Origin: JANQTF01 sp036835375
GTDB lineage: Bacteria > Bacteroidota > Bacteroidia > J057
NCBI GenBank assembly: GCA_036835375.1
Contig: DAITMB010000059.1
Location: 1 to 30,579, forward strand
Reading direction: 5' to 3'
DNA: 30,579 nt
The notes under the pieces were generated by a model. That model saw only the letters and a program-made list of their open reading frames with translations, was not told where the DNA came from and did no database searches. Every line of letters begins with the position of its first letter. Position 1 is the first letter of the stretch. Positions 1-9,864 of the stretch are shown here, piece by piece. The position numbers and the translations under genes are program-made.

Positions 1-133
1 CCCATCCGAGACCGTCGCTGCTGCGCTCCACCGCAAAGTAGTGGCTGTTTTGCTCGGAGGCTGTTTGCCAATCGAGACGCACCTGCCCTTGTTGCGCTGT
101 GGCCTCGAAGCTGAGCCATTCCACCGGAAATGC
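1..133 (-). repeat. Near-identical C-terminal coding repeat, copy A
   Basis: These 133 bases align without gaps to 3510-3642, with about 9 mismatches by my count. Both copies encode, on the minus strand, the module before the sorting domain in two neighbouring secreted proteins. The repeat may continue past the left edge. Confidence 0.9.
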
Positions 134-2893
134 CGACTGATCGTCGCCGATAGCAAAGGGCGAAAGGGAAGCGATGCCGCTCACGGTGAAGCTGTAGGGA
201 TTGCTGCCTACTGCTGGACCTTTGGGGCCTTCTGAGTTCCACACACTGCTGTAGTAATAACGCAGTTGAGATTCGCTGCGGTCAAAATTGCCTAATTCTT
301 CGTTCACACTCCAATGGAAAGTGGCTGTGAGATCGGATCCGCCGGGCACATCTTCTTCGATGAACCAAGTGCGATCGACCACTCGATCGAGGATTTGGCT
401 GCCCGAACTTGCTTCGGTGAAGACGAAGTCTGCCACGCGGACGGAATAGGTGTCGCCATCGCCGAAATTGGCGAGGGTGAGCGGTGTGTAACTGCTTTGG
501 CCTACAGGGAAGAAAAAGCTAGAACCTTGAGGAATGTCGCGGATCACTTTCCCGTTGCCATTGGTTTGGATATAGCTGCCTGTACCTGCTCCCGTGATAT
601 CTCCTTGAATGGTGAGATTGTAGGGTCCGAGTTCCACCAGGGTGCTGCTACTGTTGAAAATCAAGTGTCCGATCACCTGGCTTTGCTGCAATTGCAAGGG
701 GCGCACTGCGGCGTGGTGAATGATCACATCCATGCCATCCCGGGCGATGAGGTTGCCGATCCAGTTGGTGTTGATGCTCCAGGTATCACTGTCGTTGCCA
801 GTCCACTCTGGGCATTGGGCATCGTAGCCTTCCCATTGCAACCAGGGGTAGCCATCGTTGTCGAGGCTAAGGCCCCAGAAATCGTCATTGCCATTGACCC
901 GCTCACAGGCGAGGTCCCATTGGGCATCGAAGAAGTTGTTGATGTCTTTCATCTCGGTGGTAGTCTGGCTGGTTCCGCCTGCGGAGCTGGCTTGCCCAGA
1001 GACCATGTTGTCCCAGTAAGAGTCGGTGACTGTGCCCCCATTGGACCCAATCAACCCACCATGTCCCATCCCCGAAACGCTGCTGACCAACCCTGCGGAA
1101 TAGCATTTGTCCACCACACTAGCGGCCTGAATTCGGCCTACCAATCCCCCTGCGACAGTGGAAAAGGCATGGCTCGTGGATACGTCGGTGCGTGCGTAGC
1201 TATTTTCCAGGCGGGCTATCGGCATTCCGAAGTCGCTGCCCAGTTCCCCGATCAGACCCCCGAGATTACACAATCCTCCAAGCTGAGCAGCCACTTGGCC
1301 ATTCGCATACACGAAGCGAACAATGCCCTGCTGATGCCATCCCACCAGCGCACCCGTCCGGGAGGAGGCAGCATTGGTGAAGTTGACAGATACCAGCCCG
1401 AGGTTTTGGATAACTACCTCTCCTTCCAGCCCATTGGTCACGCCAAAAAAGCCCATGCCATTGAGATCAGCGTCGATGTGTAGGCCAGTGATCAAGTGTC
1501 CACCGCCATCGTAGCTGCCCGAGAAGGGACTCAGTGTCGTACCAATGGGCGACCAACCTTCTCCACATTCCCAAAAAGCTGTTTCACTCGCATCAATATG
1601 AGCTATTTGGCGGTAATGATGGGTCCATCTGGAGCTATTGGCTGCGATCCAGTACAGATTTTCGAGGCTTTCGATGAGGTAGGGCGCTCCAGGTGTGCCG
1701 CTACCAGCAGGCAGGGTGGTGCTCAGGCTCATAGCTGCGCAATCAATATTAGCCGAAAGAGCGGGGTCGAGGCTGGAGTTCTCAAATCGAAGCACATGTG
1801 TGCCGATTCCTTGAATTCTCAGATTGGAAAATGTGGCTACTCCGCTGGCATTGGTGGTGGCAGTCAGCGTGCCCAGCAACGTGCCATCGCCAGAAGAGAT
1901 ACTTGCTGTGATGACTATTCCGGCGGCTTCTACGATTTGCCCGGCGCCATCCTGCACTTCCACTGTGATGTTGGTGCCGAAGTTTGTGTCGTGCTGGTAC
2001 GTGAGTGGCTGTGCGGTGACGGCGAGCTTGGTCGCAATGCCGATCGAAGGCTCATTGAACGCGATAAATGCCGGGTCGGAACTTCCGCCCGGGGCATAGA
2101 TCAGTTTTTTGGCTTGGGTGTAATTTCCACTGTTGAGGCCAAAGTCTGAAAGAAGATAAGCCTTGAGGCGAATTGGACGTTCGGTATTGGTGAAGGTCGC
2201 TTGCAAGGTGCTGCTGAGATTATAGAAGTCCACATCCCAATTGCCAAGCACTGCTTCAGTCGAAATGTCGAAGTTGACGGCATTCCCCACTGTGTTGCCC
2301 AAATCATCCACGAAACGGATTTGGTCGATGTTGGAGGCAATGGGTGCCGCGATTTGACTCACGATGATGTCTGGAATAGCATCGGAAATGGCAGCCAGCG
2401 AAATGCCACTGGCGCTGAGGGTCAACTCTACACTCGTGCCCGAAGGAATATTGGCTAGCCCGGTACCAAGGTCCAGACCGCGAATTCCACGGGTGAGAAA
2501 AGACGAAATCACACTCGAAGGGGAATTGGCAGGAAAGGGAGTGGTTGCGCTGTTATCTCCCCCGTTGTGAATCCCGTCGGACATCTGCCCAAGTCCCACA
2601 AAGTAAGTAGTTCCGCCAGTCATAGGTAGATTTTCGAATGGCAATGCCCTGAAATTACCCGTAGCAAAGGTCACTCCTTCACTCGTCAGGAGCGGATCGT
2701 CCACGCCAGTAGAATATACCGTGCCATTATAGCGAAATGCTAGCAAATGGTGACTGTTATCAGGTTTTACTAGATTAATGTTTGTCGTGCTGGAGGTCCA
2801 GAAATTGTCATAGTCAGTGTAAATCTGTGTGACTTGCGACAGAAGACTGCCAGGCAAAAGGGCAAGCAGGAAAGGGAAAAGGTACTTGATCAT
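1..2893 (-). CDS. Large secreted GLUG-repeat / Ig-like surface protein, C-terminus cut by window edge
   Basis: The frame is open from an ATG at 2893 to the left edge (about 964 codons, no stop), so the C-terminus is missing. It begins with a signal peptide (MIKYLFPFLLALLPGSLLSQ). An N-terminal all-beta region of about 270 residues follows. Next is an invasin/Ig-like stretch starting near TKLAVTAQPLTY, and then a GLUG-type repeat region with the units GGLIGELGS, GGLVGRIQ and GGLIGSNGG, ending in a segment containing TTEMKDINNF. The visible end (AFPVEWLSFEATAQQGQ, then WQTASEQNSHYFAVERSSDG) is the module that usually precedes a T9SS sorting domain in Bacteroidota; that domain would lie outside the window. 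The gene is a tandem relative of its upstream neighbour, sharing the GLUG region and a nearly identical C-terminal segment. It is probably an exported adhesin or surface protein. No enzymatic motif was recognised and the substrate is unknown. Confidence 0.85.
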   Translation of the reverse strand, partial: MIKYLFPFLLALLPGSLLSQVTQIYTDYDNFWTSSTTNINLVKPDNSHHLLAFRYNGTVYSTGVDDPLLTSEGVTFATGNFRALPFENLPMTGGTTYFVGLGQMSDGIHNGGDNSATTPFPANSPSSVISSFLTRGIRGLDLGTGLANIPSGTSVELTLSASGISLAAISDAIPDIIVSQIAAPIASNIDQIRFVDDLGNTVGNAVNFDISTEAVLGNWDVDFYNLSSTLQATFTNTERPIRLKAYLLSDFGLNSGNYTQAKKLIYAPGGSSDPAFIAFNEPSIGIATKLAVTAQPLTYQHDTNFGTNITVEVQDGAGQIVEAAGIVITASISSGDGTLLGTLTATTNASGVATFSNLRIQGIGTHVLRFENSSLDPALSANIDCAAMSLSTTLPAGSGTPGAPYLIESLENLYWIAANSSRWTHHYRQIAHIDASETAFWECGEGWSPIGTTLSPFSGSYDGGGHLITGLHIDADLNGMGFFGVTNGLEGEVVIQNLGLVSVNFTNAASSRTGALVGWHQQGIVRFVYANGQVAAQLGGLCNLGGLIGELGSDFGMPIARLENSYARTDVSTSHAFSTVAGGLVGRIQAASVVDKCYSAGLVSSVSGMGHGGLIGSNGGTVTDSYWDNMVSGQASSAGGTSQTTTEMKDINNFFDAQWDLACERVNGNDDFWGLSLDNDGYPWLQWEGYDAQCPEWTGNDSDTWSINTNWIGNLIARDGMDVIIHHAAVRPLQLQQSQVIGHLIFNSSSTLVELGPYNLTIQGDITGAGTGSYIQTNGNGKVIRDIPQGSSFFFPVGQSSYTPLTLANFGDGDTYSVRVADFVFTEASSGSQILDRVVDRTWFIEEDVPGGSDLTATFHWSVNEELGNFDRSESQLRYYYSSVWNSEGPKGPAVGSNPYSFTVSGIASLSPFAIGDDQSAFPVEWLSFEATAQQGQVRLDWQTASEQNSHYFAVERSSDGLGW

Positions 2894-3019
2894 AAATGAC
2901 TTAGTTTTTTGAGAAGTTCATTTTCAGGTTGGTCCTCAGCAGTGATTCTGAGTTGAGGAGTTGGATGAATCTGTGAGAAATATCTCAACTCATGAATGGT
3001 TTATGGGTTGAGAGTTAAA

Positions 3020-3045
3020 TAGTACTTTTTGATAGTACCTTTTGA
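3020..3045. repeat. Tandem 13-bp direct repeat in intergenic region
   Basis: Two adjacent copies, TAGTACTTTTTGA at 3020-3032 and TAGTACCTTTTGA at 3033-3045, differ at one base. They lie in the 233-base gap between two minus-strand secreted-protein genes, about 130-150 bases upstream of the ATG at 2893. They could be a regulator-binding repeat or chance AT-rich sequence. No clear terminator for the upstream gene and no clear promoter for the downstream one were found in this gap. Confidence 0.5.
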
Positions 3046-3126
3046 AGGTTTTCAGGAAAATGACCAGCCATCCCCTTGAGGCTACTTCGATCTTGGGTTA
3101 CTTGGTATCCCTGTGATTGAAGTAGT

Positions 3127-5473
3127 TTATTCTTTGCGAATCAATATCTTGCTGCTGTGGCTGCTCCCTTTCACTTGAAGCACATACACTCCTGCTGGAA
3201 GTGTCACAAGGCTGATGCTACCACGATCCCGACCCCTTTGTTGTGCCAGCACACGACCATGAATGTCTGCTAGTTCGAATGACCAATCTCCTGACAGATC
3301 AAGATAGAGCAGGTCGCGCACGGGATTAGGATACACGCTCAGCGTAGCTTCGAGATTTACAGAGCGCACATCGCTGTAGCCGTGTCGCCCATCGAAATCG
3401 ACCTGACGCAAGCGGTAGAACTGAAGCCCGGAGAGAGGCTTGGCGTCAAGAAAGTGATAGCTATGGGTAACATTGCTGTGGCCAGCTGCCGACACTTGTC
3501 CAACGGGGGCCCATCCGAGACCGTCGCTGCTGCGCTCCACCGCAAAGTAGTGGCTGTTTTGCTCAGAAGCTGTTTGCCAGTCGAGGAGCACTTGCCCCTG
3601 TTGCGCTGTGGCCTCGAAGCCCAGCCATTCCACCGGAAATGCAGCGGGCTCACCCGCGGTGAAGTCCGAGAATTCGGTGACAGTGCCTGTGATCAGGTTG
3701 CTTCCCTGGTTCACAGGACCGAGGTCCACCCAGTTTCCGCCGCTGTACTTGGCCCCGGTGAGATTGGCTTCGGTGCCTTGAACATCACCGTTGGCATACT
3801 GCGCCGACACATCGCAGCTAAATGCTGTGATGCCGCTGCTGTTCACGGTCCAGTAGCGCGTGAGAAAGTCTGTCGTGCTGGCGTTGTTGGGGTGCTTGGC
3901 CGAGCTGAGGCTCACAAGGGCATATCCGGTGTTGAAGGTTCCGGCGGTGAAGTTCAAGGTAATGGGCGAGTACATGGCCCCGTCACCCACAGGAAAAGCA
4001 AAGCTGCCGATGCCGCTGTAGTCCTTGCGAACTACTCCTGAGCTGGCGTCCACATGACTGGCGACACCTGGTGCCCCTGCAACACTGGCGGCACTTCTAA
4101 GGATGAGAGAGTTGGCGGCGAGATCGATCACGCCACTGCTCAGGGTGAGGACGCCACCAAGATCAAGGGTGCCATCAAGGGAGATCCCATTGGGGCGATT
4201 GAGGGTGAGGTGGTTGAGGGTGATGGCAGGCAAAGCCGTGCTGGCACCTGAGCCGCCGATCACGAGGTTGGAGCTGGCGCCACCGGTGAGGCTGCCAAAT
4301 GCCTGCGAGATCGCGCCGTTGATGGTGAGGGTATTGGCCCCGATAGAAAGGGCGCCGTTGGTCAGGGTGAGACTGGTGGTGGTCGTTACGTCTTGTTGCA
4401 TCGTTACGCCTGCGGCGTTGTTGATGGTCAAGGTGCCAAAGGTGCTGGCGCCCGTGCCGCGAATTCTTTGGTTGGCGCTGCCGGAGAAAGTGACATTGCC
4501 CGTGGTGACGAAAGTTCCGGCGTTGTAATAATCGCCGCTGAGGGTGAGGTTGCCGCTATGGCTGAGCGAGACCCCGGCATCAAGGTAGAAGTTTCTGCCG
4601 CTGATGTTGGCCGATGCGGGCGGGTTGCTGCCGCTCCATGCGTAGATGCCCACGTCTTCGGTAGCAGGCACGGTGCCGCTGCCCCAGTTGGCAGCGTTGT
4701 TCCAGTCGCTGTCTTCGCTGCCGATCCAGGTGTTGAAGGGGGTGGAGGCGATCCAGTCGGTGGCAGGGTCCATGTTGGTGAGGGTGCCGTGGTGGGCGTT
4801 GGCACTGAGGTCATAGGCGGTGGTGTTACCTGCATTGGCCTGCTGGTCAAAGCGGTAGTAGGCCACGAGGCCGTCCTCGTCGCCGTCGAGGGTGCGGTAC
4901 ATATTAGCGAGGACCTCGGCTTCAGTGCGGACGGCGGACCAAATACGGACTTCGTCGATTTTGCCGTCAAAATCCTCAATCGCAGAGTAGGTACTACCCC
5001 CAATGAGCAGCGGTTGGGTATTGGTGTTGGCAGGAGAATTGCCGTTGATGGTCCCTACGTTGCGTCCATTGACATAAAATGTCACGTCATTGCCAGCATC
5101 CATTGCGATGGCTATGTGGGACCATGTCCCGGTAGGAAGGGAATAACTCAGATCGTAGTCTTTGACGTTGTAGGTTGTAAAGCGAAACACACTGCCACTG
5201 AACCCCAATCCATAGGCATTGCTTTTGGATACTATTCGGCCATAAGTGCCTCCGGCGAAAGCATCGGGATTGATCCAGCCCTCAATGGTGAAAGTATTGG
5301 TCAGGTCCAAGTCGTTGTCGTCTGGCACGCTGACGTAGTCGTCAGCTCCATCAAAGTCCAGCGCCATACGCGGCCCTGCGTGAGCGCCGGAGGTTTTCCA
5401 GGTGGGGCCGTTGGTGAGGGTGCCAGTGTTGCCATTGCCGCTGTTGTCGGCGAGGGAAGTTCCGCTGCCATTG
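3127..5473 (-). CDS. Secreted LamG-domain protein with T9SS sorting domain (C-terminal part, 5' end in gap)
   Basis: This is the C-terminal portion of a large secreted protein whose upstream part is lost in the N run; the stop is TAA at 3127-3129. After the gap it reads through a linker rich in N, G and T, then a concanavalin-like LamG/LamGL-3 domain. That domain contains MALDFDGADDYVSVPD, EGWINPDAF, WSHIAIAMDAG and IDEVRIWSAVRTEAEV. A long beta-rich repeat region follows (filamentous/autotransporter-like, units such as GNLTLSGDYYNAGT), then the AFPVEWLGFEA module. It ends with a type IX secretion sorting domain (SVYPNPVRDLLYLDL to a terminal KILIRKE). The protein should be exported across the outer membrane by T9SS and probably attached to the surface. 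LamG domains often bind carbohydrate, but the ligand here is unknown. It is most likely the same gene as 5574-6802. Confidence 0.9.
3510..3642 (-). repeat. Near-identical C-terminal coding repeat, copy B
   Basis: Partner of 1-133 in the same orientation, inside the C-terminal part of the upstream paralogue. The identity is far higher than in the rest of the two proteins, which suggests recent duplication or gene conversion. Confidence 0.9.
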
Positions 5474-5573
5474 NNNNNNNNNNNNNNNNNNNNNNNNNNN
5501 NNNNNNNNNNNNNNNNNNNNNNNNNNNNNNNNNNNNNNNNNNNNNNNNNNNNNNNNNNNNNNNNNNNNNNNNN
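5474..5573. other. Assembly gap (100 Ns)
   Basis: Exactly 100 Ns, the usual placeholder for a scaffold gap of unknown length. It interrupts a minus-strand gene. The flanking coding pieces are in different frames relative to the 100-base spacer, so translating through the Ns is meaningless. Confidence 0.99.
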
Positions 5574-6802
5574 TCAAAATCCAGGGCATAGCCGCCGTGA
5601 GCGGGGAAGGTGCCGCCATTCGAAAATCCTTGCCAGTTCAGGAAGGGGTAGCCGTCGTTTTCCCAGGGGTTGAGGCCCCAGTAGTCGTTGACGCCGTTAG
5701 TGGTTTCGTCCATGAAGTCCCAGCTCGCAGCGGTAAAGGTGCTTTCGGTCTTCATTTCTGCCGTAGTCTTACCTGTGGCGCCGGAGCTTGTCGCCTGCCC
5801 GGAGGTCTGGGTGTCCCAGAAATTGTTGGTGTAGGTTCCTGCGGCAGCCATGTTACCTACCATGCCACCTTTGCTGGCGCCAGGGCAAGTGACGCTGCCC
5901 GTGCTGTAGCTATTCATCACAACAGACCAGGTGCCTCCTTCGATTCCGACTAACCCACCAGCTTCATTGCTGCCCGATACATTGCCTCGCGCATAGGAGT
6001 TTTCAATCGTACCCAAATTATAGCCCACCAGCCCGCCTGCCTTGGCACTGCTAGTCGTAACATTTCCGGTGGCATAACAGCGCAAAATACCGATTCCAGC
6101 GCCTGAGGCTTGATTGAGGCCCACCAAGCCCCCAGCCTGCGAGCTTGCCTGGACATTACCTGAAGTATAGCTGTCAAATATCTGGGCCGGACTGACAATC
6201 TGCCCAATGAGCCCACCGACGTTGGCTCCACCTGTTACATCGGCCGAGGAGGAGCAGCCGATCACGTCGCCATACCAGAAGCGCCCGGCGAGGGCACCAG
6301 TCTGGCTATTGCCAGTAATGCTACCGCCTACGAGGTGAATATCCTGGATAACCGAGCTATGTGATTCTACCCAGCCAAAAAGACCCACGTCGCTGGTCGC
6401 GCTTCGCGAGATCGTAAGTCCTGAGATCGCGTAGCCCTGCCCGTCATAGCTTCCCTTAAACTTGGTGGTGGAATTCCCTATGGGCATAAAGCCATCATTG
6501 TTCCCTGTCGCCGTGCCATCGTTGAGGTCATTGAACAAGTCTCCGTCGAGGTTGGTATCAACATCGTCCCAGTATTGGGTCTGGCTGGCGTCGATGTTCG
6601 CTGTTTGGATGAAGTGCAGGCCACTGGCCCAGTAGTCAGTCGCGCCCAGGTTTTGAGCGACATAGCTCAGATTTCCCAGGGTGGAAATGACATAAGGATC
6701 GCCGATGGTGCCGCTTCCGGCAGGCGCGACGGCAGTGGTCTGAGCTGGTGACACAAAAGGGATCAAGAGCAGGGGAAGTAGGAAAATGCATCGAATTCTC
6801 AT
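5574..6802 (-). CDS. Secreted GLUG-repeat protein, N-terminal part (3' end in gap)
   Basis: Start chosen at ATG 6802, which gives a good signal peptide (MRIRCIFLLPLLLIPFVSPAQ); an upstream in-frame start at 6853 would add a nonsensical leader. About 409 residues are visible. The mature part opens with GSGTIGDPYVISTLGNL. GLUG-type repeat units follow, including GGLIGQIVS, GGLVGLNQ, GGLVGYNLG, GGLVGIEGG and GGMVGNMAA, each paired with a short SY/CYATGNV-like strand. The block closes with TTAEMKTESTFTAASWDF, matching the same block in the downstream paralogue. The last residues before the gap, GGYALDF, look like the opening strand of a LamG domain (compare MALDFDGADDYV after the gap). I infer one gene spanning the gap, with at least one unassembled LamG copy. 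It is likely a surface protein secreted by T9SS. Confidence 0.85.
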
Positions 6803-7285
6803 AGTTATGTAAATTCTCAAAATGAATAGGATGATCAGATCAGGCCCTCCCAAAAGAGAAAAAGTGGATTTTCAGGGCTCGTCTTTCCAACGGATCAATA
6901 CTCCTTATTTGACGACGAATTTTCTATTCACTAATCATTCAATTATTTCAGATGGACTGGGTATGTAATGTTATCGGTTATTGGTATTTGAGAGACTTCG
7001 TCAATGGAAGTACGAAGAGGGGCTAACACTTCTGAGGGAGAGGTTATGTATGTGGAGTTGAGGACAAAGCCCTTATTTCTCCTGATCGCAGGTTGACTCT
7101 ATGATGATTCGCTATAAACAGAGCAGAACCCCCAGGAAGTTTATTTAGAGTTGCTTTCTATACATTTATTCTTTGCTCATACAAAAAGGATTGGGACAAG
7201 GGAGAATCCCTTTCACCTTAGCTTCTGAAAGGAAGCGGGACGTAACGCCGGGTTTTAAAAAAAAGCGTTTTGTATGATGATTTCG
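6803..7285. other. Intergenic region, no gene seen
   Basis: 483 bases between the 3' end of the amidase gene and the start of the GLUG-repeat gene, both on the minus strand. I see no convincing open frame, RNA gene or terminator. There are only weak AT-rich hairpins around 7187-7240, so it is probably the 5' control region of the secreted-protein gene. Confidence 0.5.
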
Positions 7286-8083
7286 TCAAATCAGATCAAA
7301 CATATCAGCTTCCCGCCAAAATGGAAATCGCGAGCGATAGCTTTGAAGCGCTATTGCATCTAATTCGGCAAACATCAAGCAGCTTTGTTTTCTGGCGGAG
7401 GCCAGGATTTCGCCGTCATACGCGATCACGCGCGAGGAGCCATCGTAACCAAACCCTTGAGGATCTTTTCCGACCCGATTGACACCCGCCACATATGCGA
7501 GGTTTTCGATGGCACGGGCCTGAAGCAAGGCATCCCAGTGATGCCCACGGGGACTTGGCCAGTTGGCCACGTTCACAAGCAAGTCGTAGGCAGCGCTTCC
7601 ATCTGCTTCAAATTGATTTCTGGCCCAAACAGGAAATCGCAAGTCATAGCAAATCTGCGTCGCAATGTTCCAGCCTCGCCAAGCCACCACGAGCCGCTGG
7701 GTGCCGGGCCGATACACTTGATCTTCTCCCGCCAGGGCAAACAGATGTCGCTTGTCGTAATGGCCGAGCAAGCCCTCCGGGGCCACCCATAAAAATCGGT
7801 TGACAAATGCGTCGCCCTCTCTCAGCATGAGGCTGCCGCCCACCAAAGCATTGGTCTGAAGCGCAATTTCGCGCATCCATTGGCTGCTCGGCCCCCCCAT
7901 CTGTTCGGCTCCACGAGCAGCTTCCATCGAAAATCCCGTGCTGAACATCTCCGGGAGCAGGACCACATCAAGCGGACCTTGATGACGCGAAATGAGCTCC
8001 GCCGCTTGCGCACAATTGGCTTGCGGGTCATGCCAGTGGAGGTCCCACTGAAGCAGGGCAATTCGAAGACTTTTGTCGGGCAT
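7286..8083 (-). CDS. Carbon-nitrogen hydrolase, YafV/omega-amidase type
   Basis: A 265-residue member of the nitrilase superfamily, which hydrolyses C-N bonds of amides. The YafV/Nit2 branch acts on alpha-ketoglutaramate or alpha-ketosuccinamate in glutamine/methionine salvage. The Glu-Lys-Cys triad is visible: E45 in LLPEMFSTGF, K111 in HYDKRHLF and C145 in TQICYDLRFPVW. The length suits the family. Start chosen at ATG 8083 (MPDKSLRIALLQ), because the family begins directly with the first beta strand; an upstream ATG at 8134 would add 17 unsupported residues. The gene diverges from enolase across about 175 bases that must hold both promoters. No signal peptide is present, so it should be cytoplasmic. 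The exact substrate is inferred from family resemblance only. Confidence 0.9.
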   Translation of the reverse strand: MPDKSLRIALLQWDLHWHDPQANCAQAAELISRHQGPLDVVLLPEMFSTGFSMEAARGAEQMGGPSSQWMREIALQTNALVGGSLMLREGDAFVNRFLWVAPEGLLGHYDKRHLFALAGEDQVYRPGTQRLVVAWRGWNIATQICYDLRFPVWARNQFEADGSAAYDLLVNVANWPSPRGHHWDALLQARAIENLAYVAGVNRVGKDPQGFGYDGSSRVIAYDGEILASARKQSCLMFAELDAIALQSYRSRFPFWREADMFDLI

Positions 8084-8257
8084 CGTGTGTGGAGATGGTG
8101 AATTGGTGAGTGAAATGTATATCTTCGCAGCCAAATCGAAGGGGAATGCTGGAGCAATTTTTTACTGTACTCCTTCATGTATGTGGACTTTGCCAACTCG
8201 AAGACCACAAAGATCGCTCCTCCTCCTTTCACTTTCAACCCGGAAAATTTAATTCTC

Positions 8258-9541
8258 ATGAGCCACATCATTTCGATCATCGGCCGTGAAATCCTCGACT
8301 CTCGTGGCAACCCCACGGTAGAGGTAGAGGTCATGTGTGCAGACGGCACACTTGGTAGAGCTGCAGTACCTTCTGGTGCTTCCACAGGGATGCATGAAGC
8401 CGTAGAGCTGCGAGACGGCGATGATCGCTACCTCGGAAAAGGGGTCCAGCAAGCAGTCGCAAATGTCAACAACGTCATCGCTCCTGAGCTGGAGGGATAC
8501 GTGGTGTATGACCAAGCTGCGATTGATCAGATTCTGATCGACCTCGACGGCACCCCCAACAAGGCCAAACTAGGCGCAAATGCCATTTTGGGCGTATCTC
8601 TTGCTTGTGCTCGCGCAGCATCCGCTTCCTTGGGCATGCCCTTGTATCGCTATGTCGGTGGCGTCAACGCCCGATATTTGCCCGTGCCCATGATGAACAT
8701 TATCAACGGCGGATCGCATGCAGACAACTCTGTCGATGTGCAAGAATTCATGATTTTGCCGCTGAAGACCGATAGCTTCCGGGAAGCCCTGCGCATGGGC
8801 ACGGAGACTTTTCACGCCCTGAAATCTGTGCTCAAGAAGCGCGGACTTTCTACCAACGTCGGTGACGAAGGCGGATTTGCTCCGAACCTTCCTTCCAACG
8901 AAGAGGCGATCAAGGTCATTATTGAGGCCATCGAAAAGGCTGGCTATCGTCCGGGAGAGGACATCTTTTTGGGATTGGATGTGGCAAGCTCCGAGCTCTA
9001 CAATTCCGAAAAAGGAAAGTATGTCATGCGCCACTCCACCGGAGACGAGCTGAGCTCTGCCGAATTGGTGGGGATGTGGAAAGATTGGTCAAAGCGTTAC
9101 CCCATCGTGTCCATCGAAGATGGTTGCGACGAAAATGATTGGGACGGCTGGAAATTGCTCACTGATGCCCTCGGCGACAAGGTGCAACTCGTTGGAGATG
9201 ACCTCTTTGTGACCAATGTGGACTTCCTCCAAAAAGGGATTGACTTAGGCGTAGCCAATTCTATTCTTGTGAAAGTCAACCAAATCGGCTCGCTGACCGA
9301 GACCATCGAAGCCGTACAATTGGCGACCCGAAACCGCTATTCCAGCATCTTGTCTCACCGCTCTGGCGAGACCGAGGACACCACCATCGCCGACTTGGCA
9401 GTGGCACTGCACTCCGGACAAATCAAGACCGGGTCTGCTTCTCGCTCCGACAGGATTGCCAAATACAACCAGTTGCTTCGCATTGAGGAAGAACTGGGAG
9501 ACACGGCTATTTACGCCAACGGGATGTTCCGCTACGTGTGA
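8258..9541 (+). CDS. eno: Enolase (phosphopyruvate hydratase)
   Basis: 427 residues. The enzyme converts 2-phosphoglycerate to phosphoenolpyruvate in glycolysis and the reverse in gluconeogenesis, in the cytoplasm, with Mg2+. It begins with the conserved REILDSRGNPTVEVEV, has the substrate loop SGASTGMHEA, and carries the catalytic acid/base pair E204 (VGDEGGFAPN) and K339 (ILVKVNQIGSLTET). The metal and substrate region SHRSGETEDTTIADLAV is also present. The loop usually reading GGAHANN is GGSHADN here, which still keeps the histidine. Start chosen at ATG 8258 (MSHIISIIGREI), matching other enolases; the frame is open upstream to 8177 but that extension has no family support. A hairpin terminator follows at 9570. 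Confidence 0.98.
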   Translation: MSHIISIIGREILDSRGNPTVEVEVMCADGTLGRAAVPSGASTGMHEAVELRDGDDRYLGKGVQQAVANVNNVIAPELEGYVVYDQAAIDQILIDLDGTPNKAKLGANAILGVSLACARAASASLGMPLYRYVGGVNARYLPVPMMNIINGGSHADNSVDVQEFMILPLKTDSFREALRMGTETFHALKSVLKKRGLSTNVGDEGGFAPNLPSNEEAIKVIIEAIEKAGYRPGEDIFLGLDVASSELYNSEKGKYVMRHSTGDELSSAELVGMWKDWSKRYPIVSIEDGCDENDWDGWKLLTDALGDKVQLVGDDLFVTNVDFLQKGIDLGVANSILVKVNQIGSLTETIEAVQLATRNRYSSILSHRSGETEDTTIADLAVALHSGQIKTGSASRSDRIAKYNQLLRIEEELGDTAIYANGMFRYV

Positions 9542-9569
9542 TCGGAACACCATTTTGTCATTCATATCA

Positions 9570-9598
9570 AAAGCGCCTCCTGATAAGGGAGGCGCTTT
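9570..9598. terminator. Hairpin terminator after enolase, possibly bidirectional
   Basis: A perfect 11-bp stem, AAAGCGCCTCC (9570-9580) with GGAGGCGCTTT (9588-9598), and a 7-base loop. It lies between the converging enolase and HMA-protein genes. The T-rich flanks are short on both sides, so it may serve both directions. Confidence 0.75.
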
Positions 9599-9633
9599 CA
9601 TTTATGTGCAGAAATTGTGGCTGGTAGTACGAA

Positions 9634-9864
9634 TTAAAAAAACTTTCCGAACAGGCGTTTCTTCTTCGGGCTGGCGCTGAATCCTGCGGATTCTACCAGC
9701 GAAATCACCTGATCGATGCTCCAGTCTGTCTCGACGCTGAGGATCTTTTCGGGATCGTCCGTGTCCACCTTCCAGGTAACAATCGCGCTTTCGCCGTCGA
9801 GAAATGGGGTGACTTTGGCGATGCATCCGCCACAGTTGATATTGGTTTTGAATTGATGTGTCAT
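9634..9864 (-). CDS. Small heavy-metal-associated (HMA) domain protein
   Basis: A 76-residue protein with a ferredoxin-like HMA fold pattern: MTHQFKTNINCGGCIAKV at the start, a middle strand IVTWKVDTDDP, and a final helix IDQVISLVESAGF before a basic tail KKKRLFGKFF. The metal site C11-G-G-C14 replaces the usual MxCxxC, as in many Bacteroidota HMA proteins. Start chosen at ATG 9864, which is directly at the first beta strand; an in-frame ATG at 9966 would add 34 residues without family support and overlap copA. It lies 94 bases downstream of the P-type ATPase gene on the same strand, so it is probably co-transcribed and may pass copper to it. A role as a metallochaperone is inferred. Confidence 0.85.
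   Translation of the reverse strand: MTHQFKTNINCGGCIAKVTPFLDGESAIVTWKVDTDDPEKILSVETDWSIDQVISLVESAGFSASPKKKRLFGKFF

Noticed and set aside
314..1483. 389-codon plus-strand frame
   Set aside because: It is antisense to the large secreted protein, whose minus frame has a signal peptide and recognisable GLUG repeats; the plus product matches nothing.
4393..5673. 426-codon plus-strand frame through the gap
   Set aside because: A shadow of the T9SS-secreted LamG protein on the minus strand, and it is read through the Ns.
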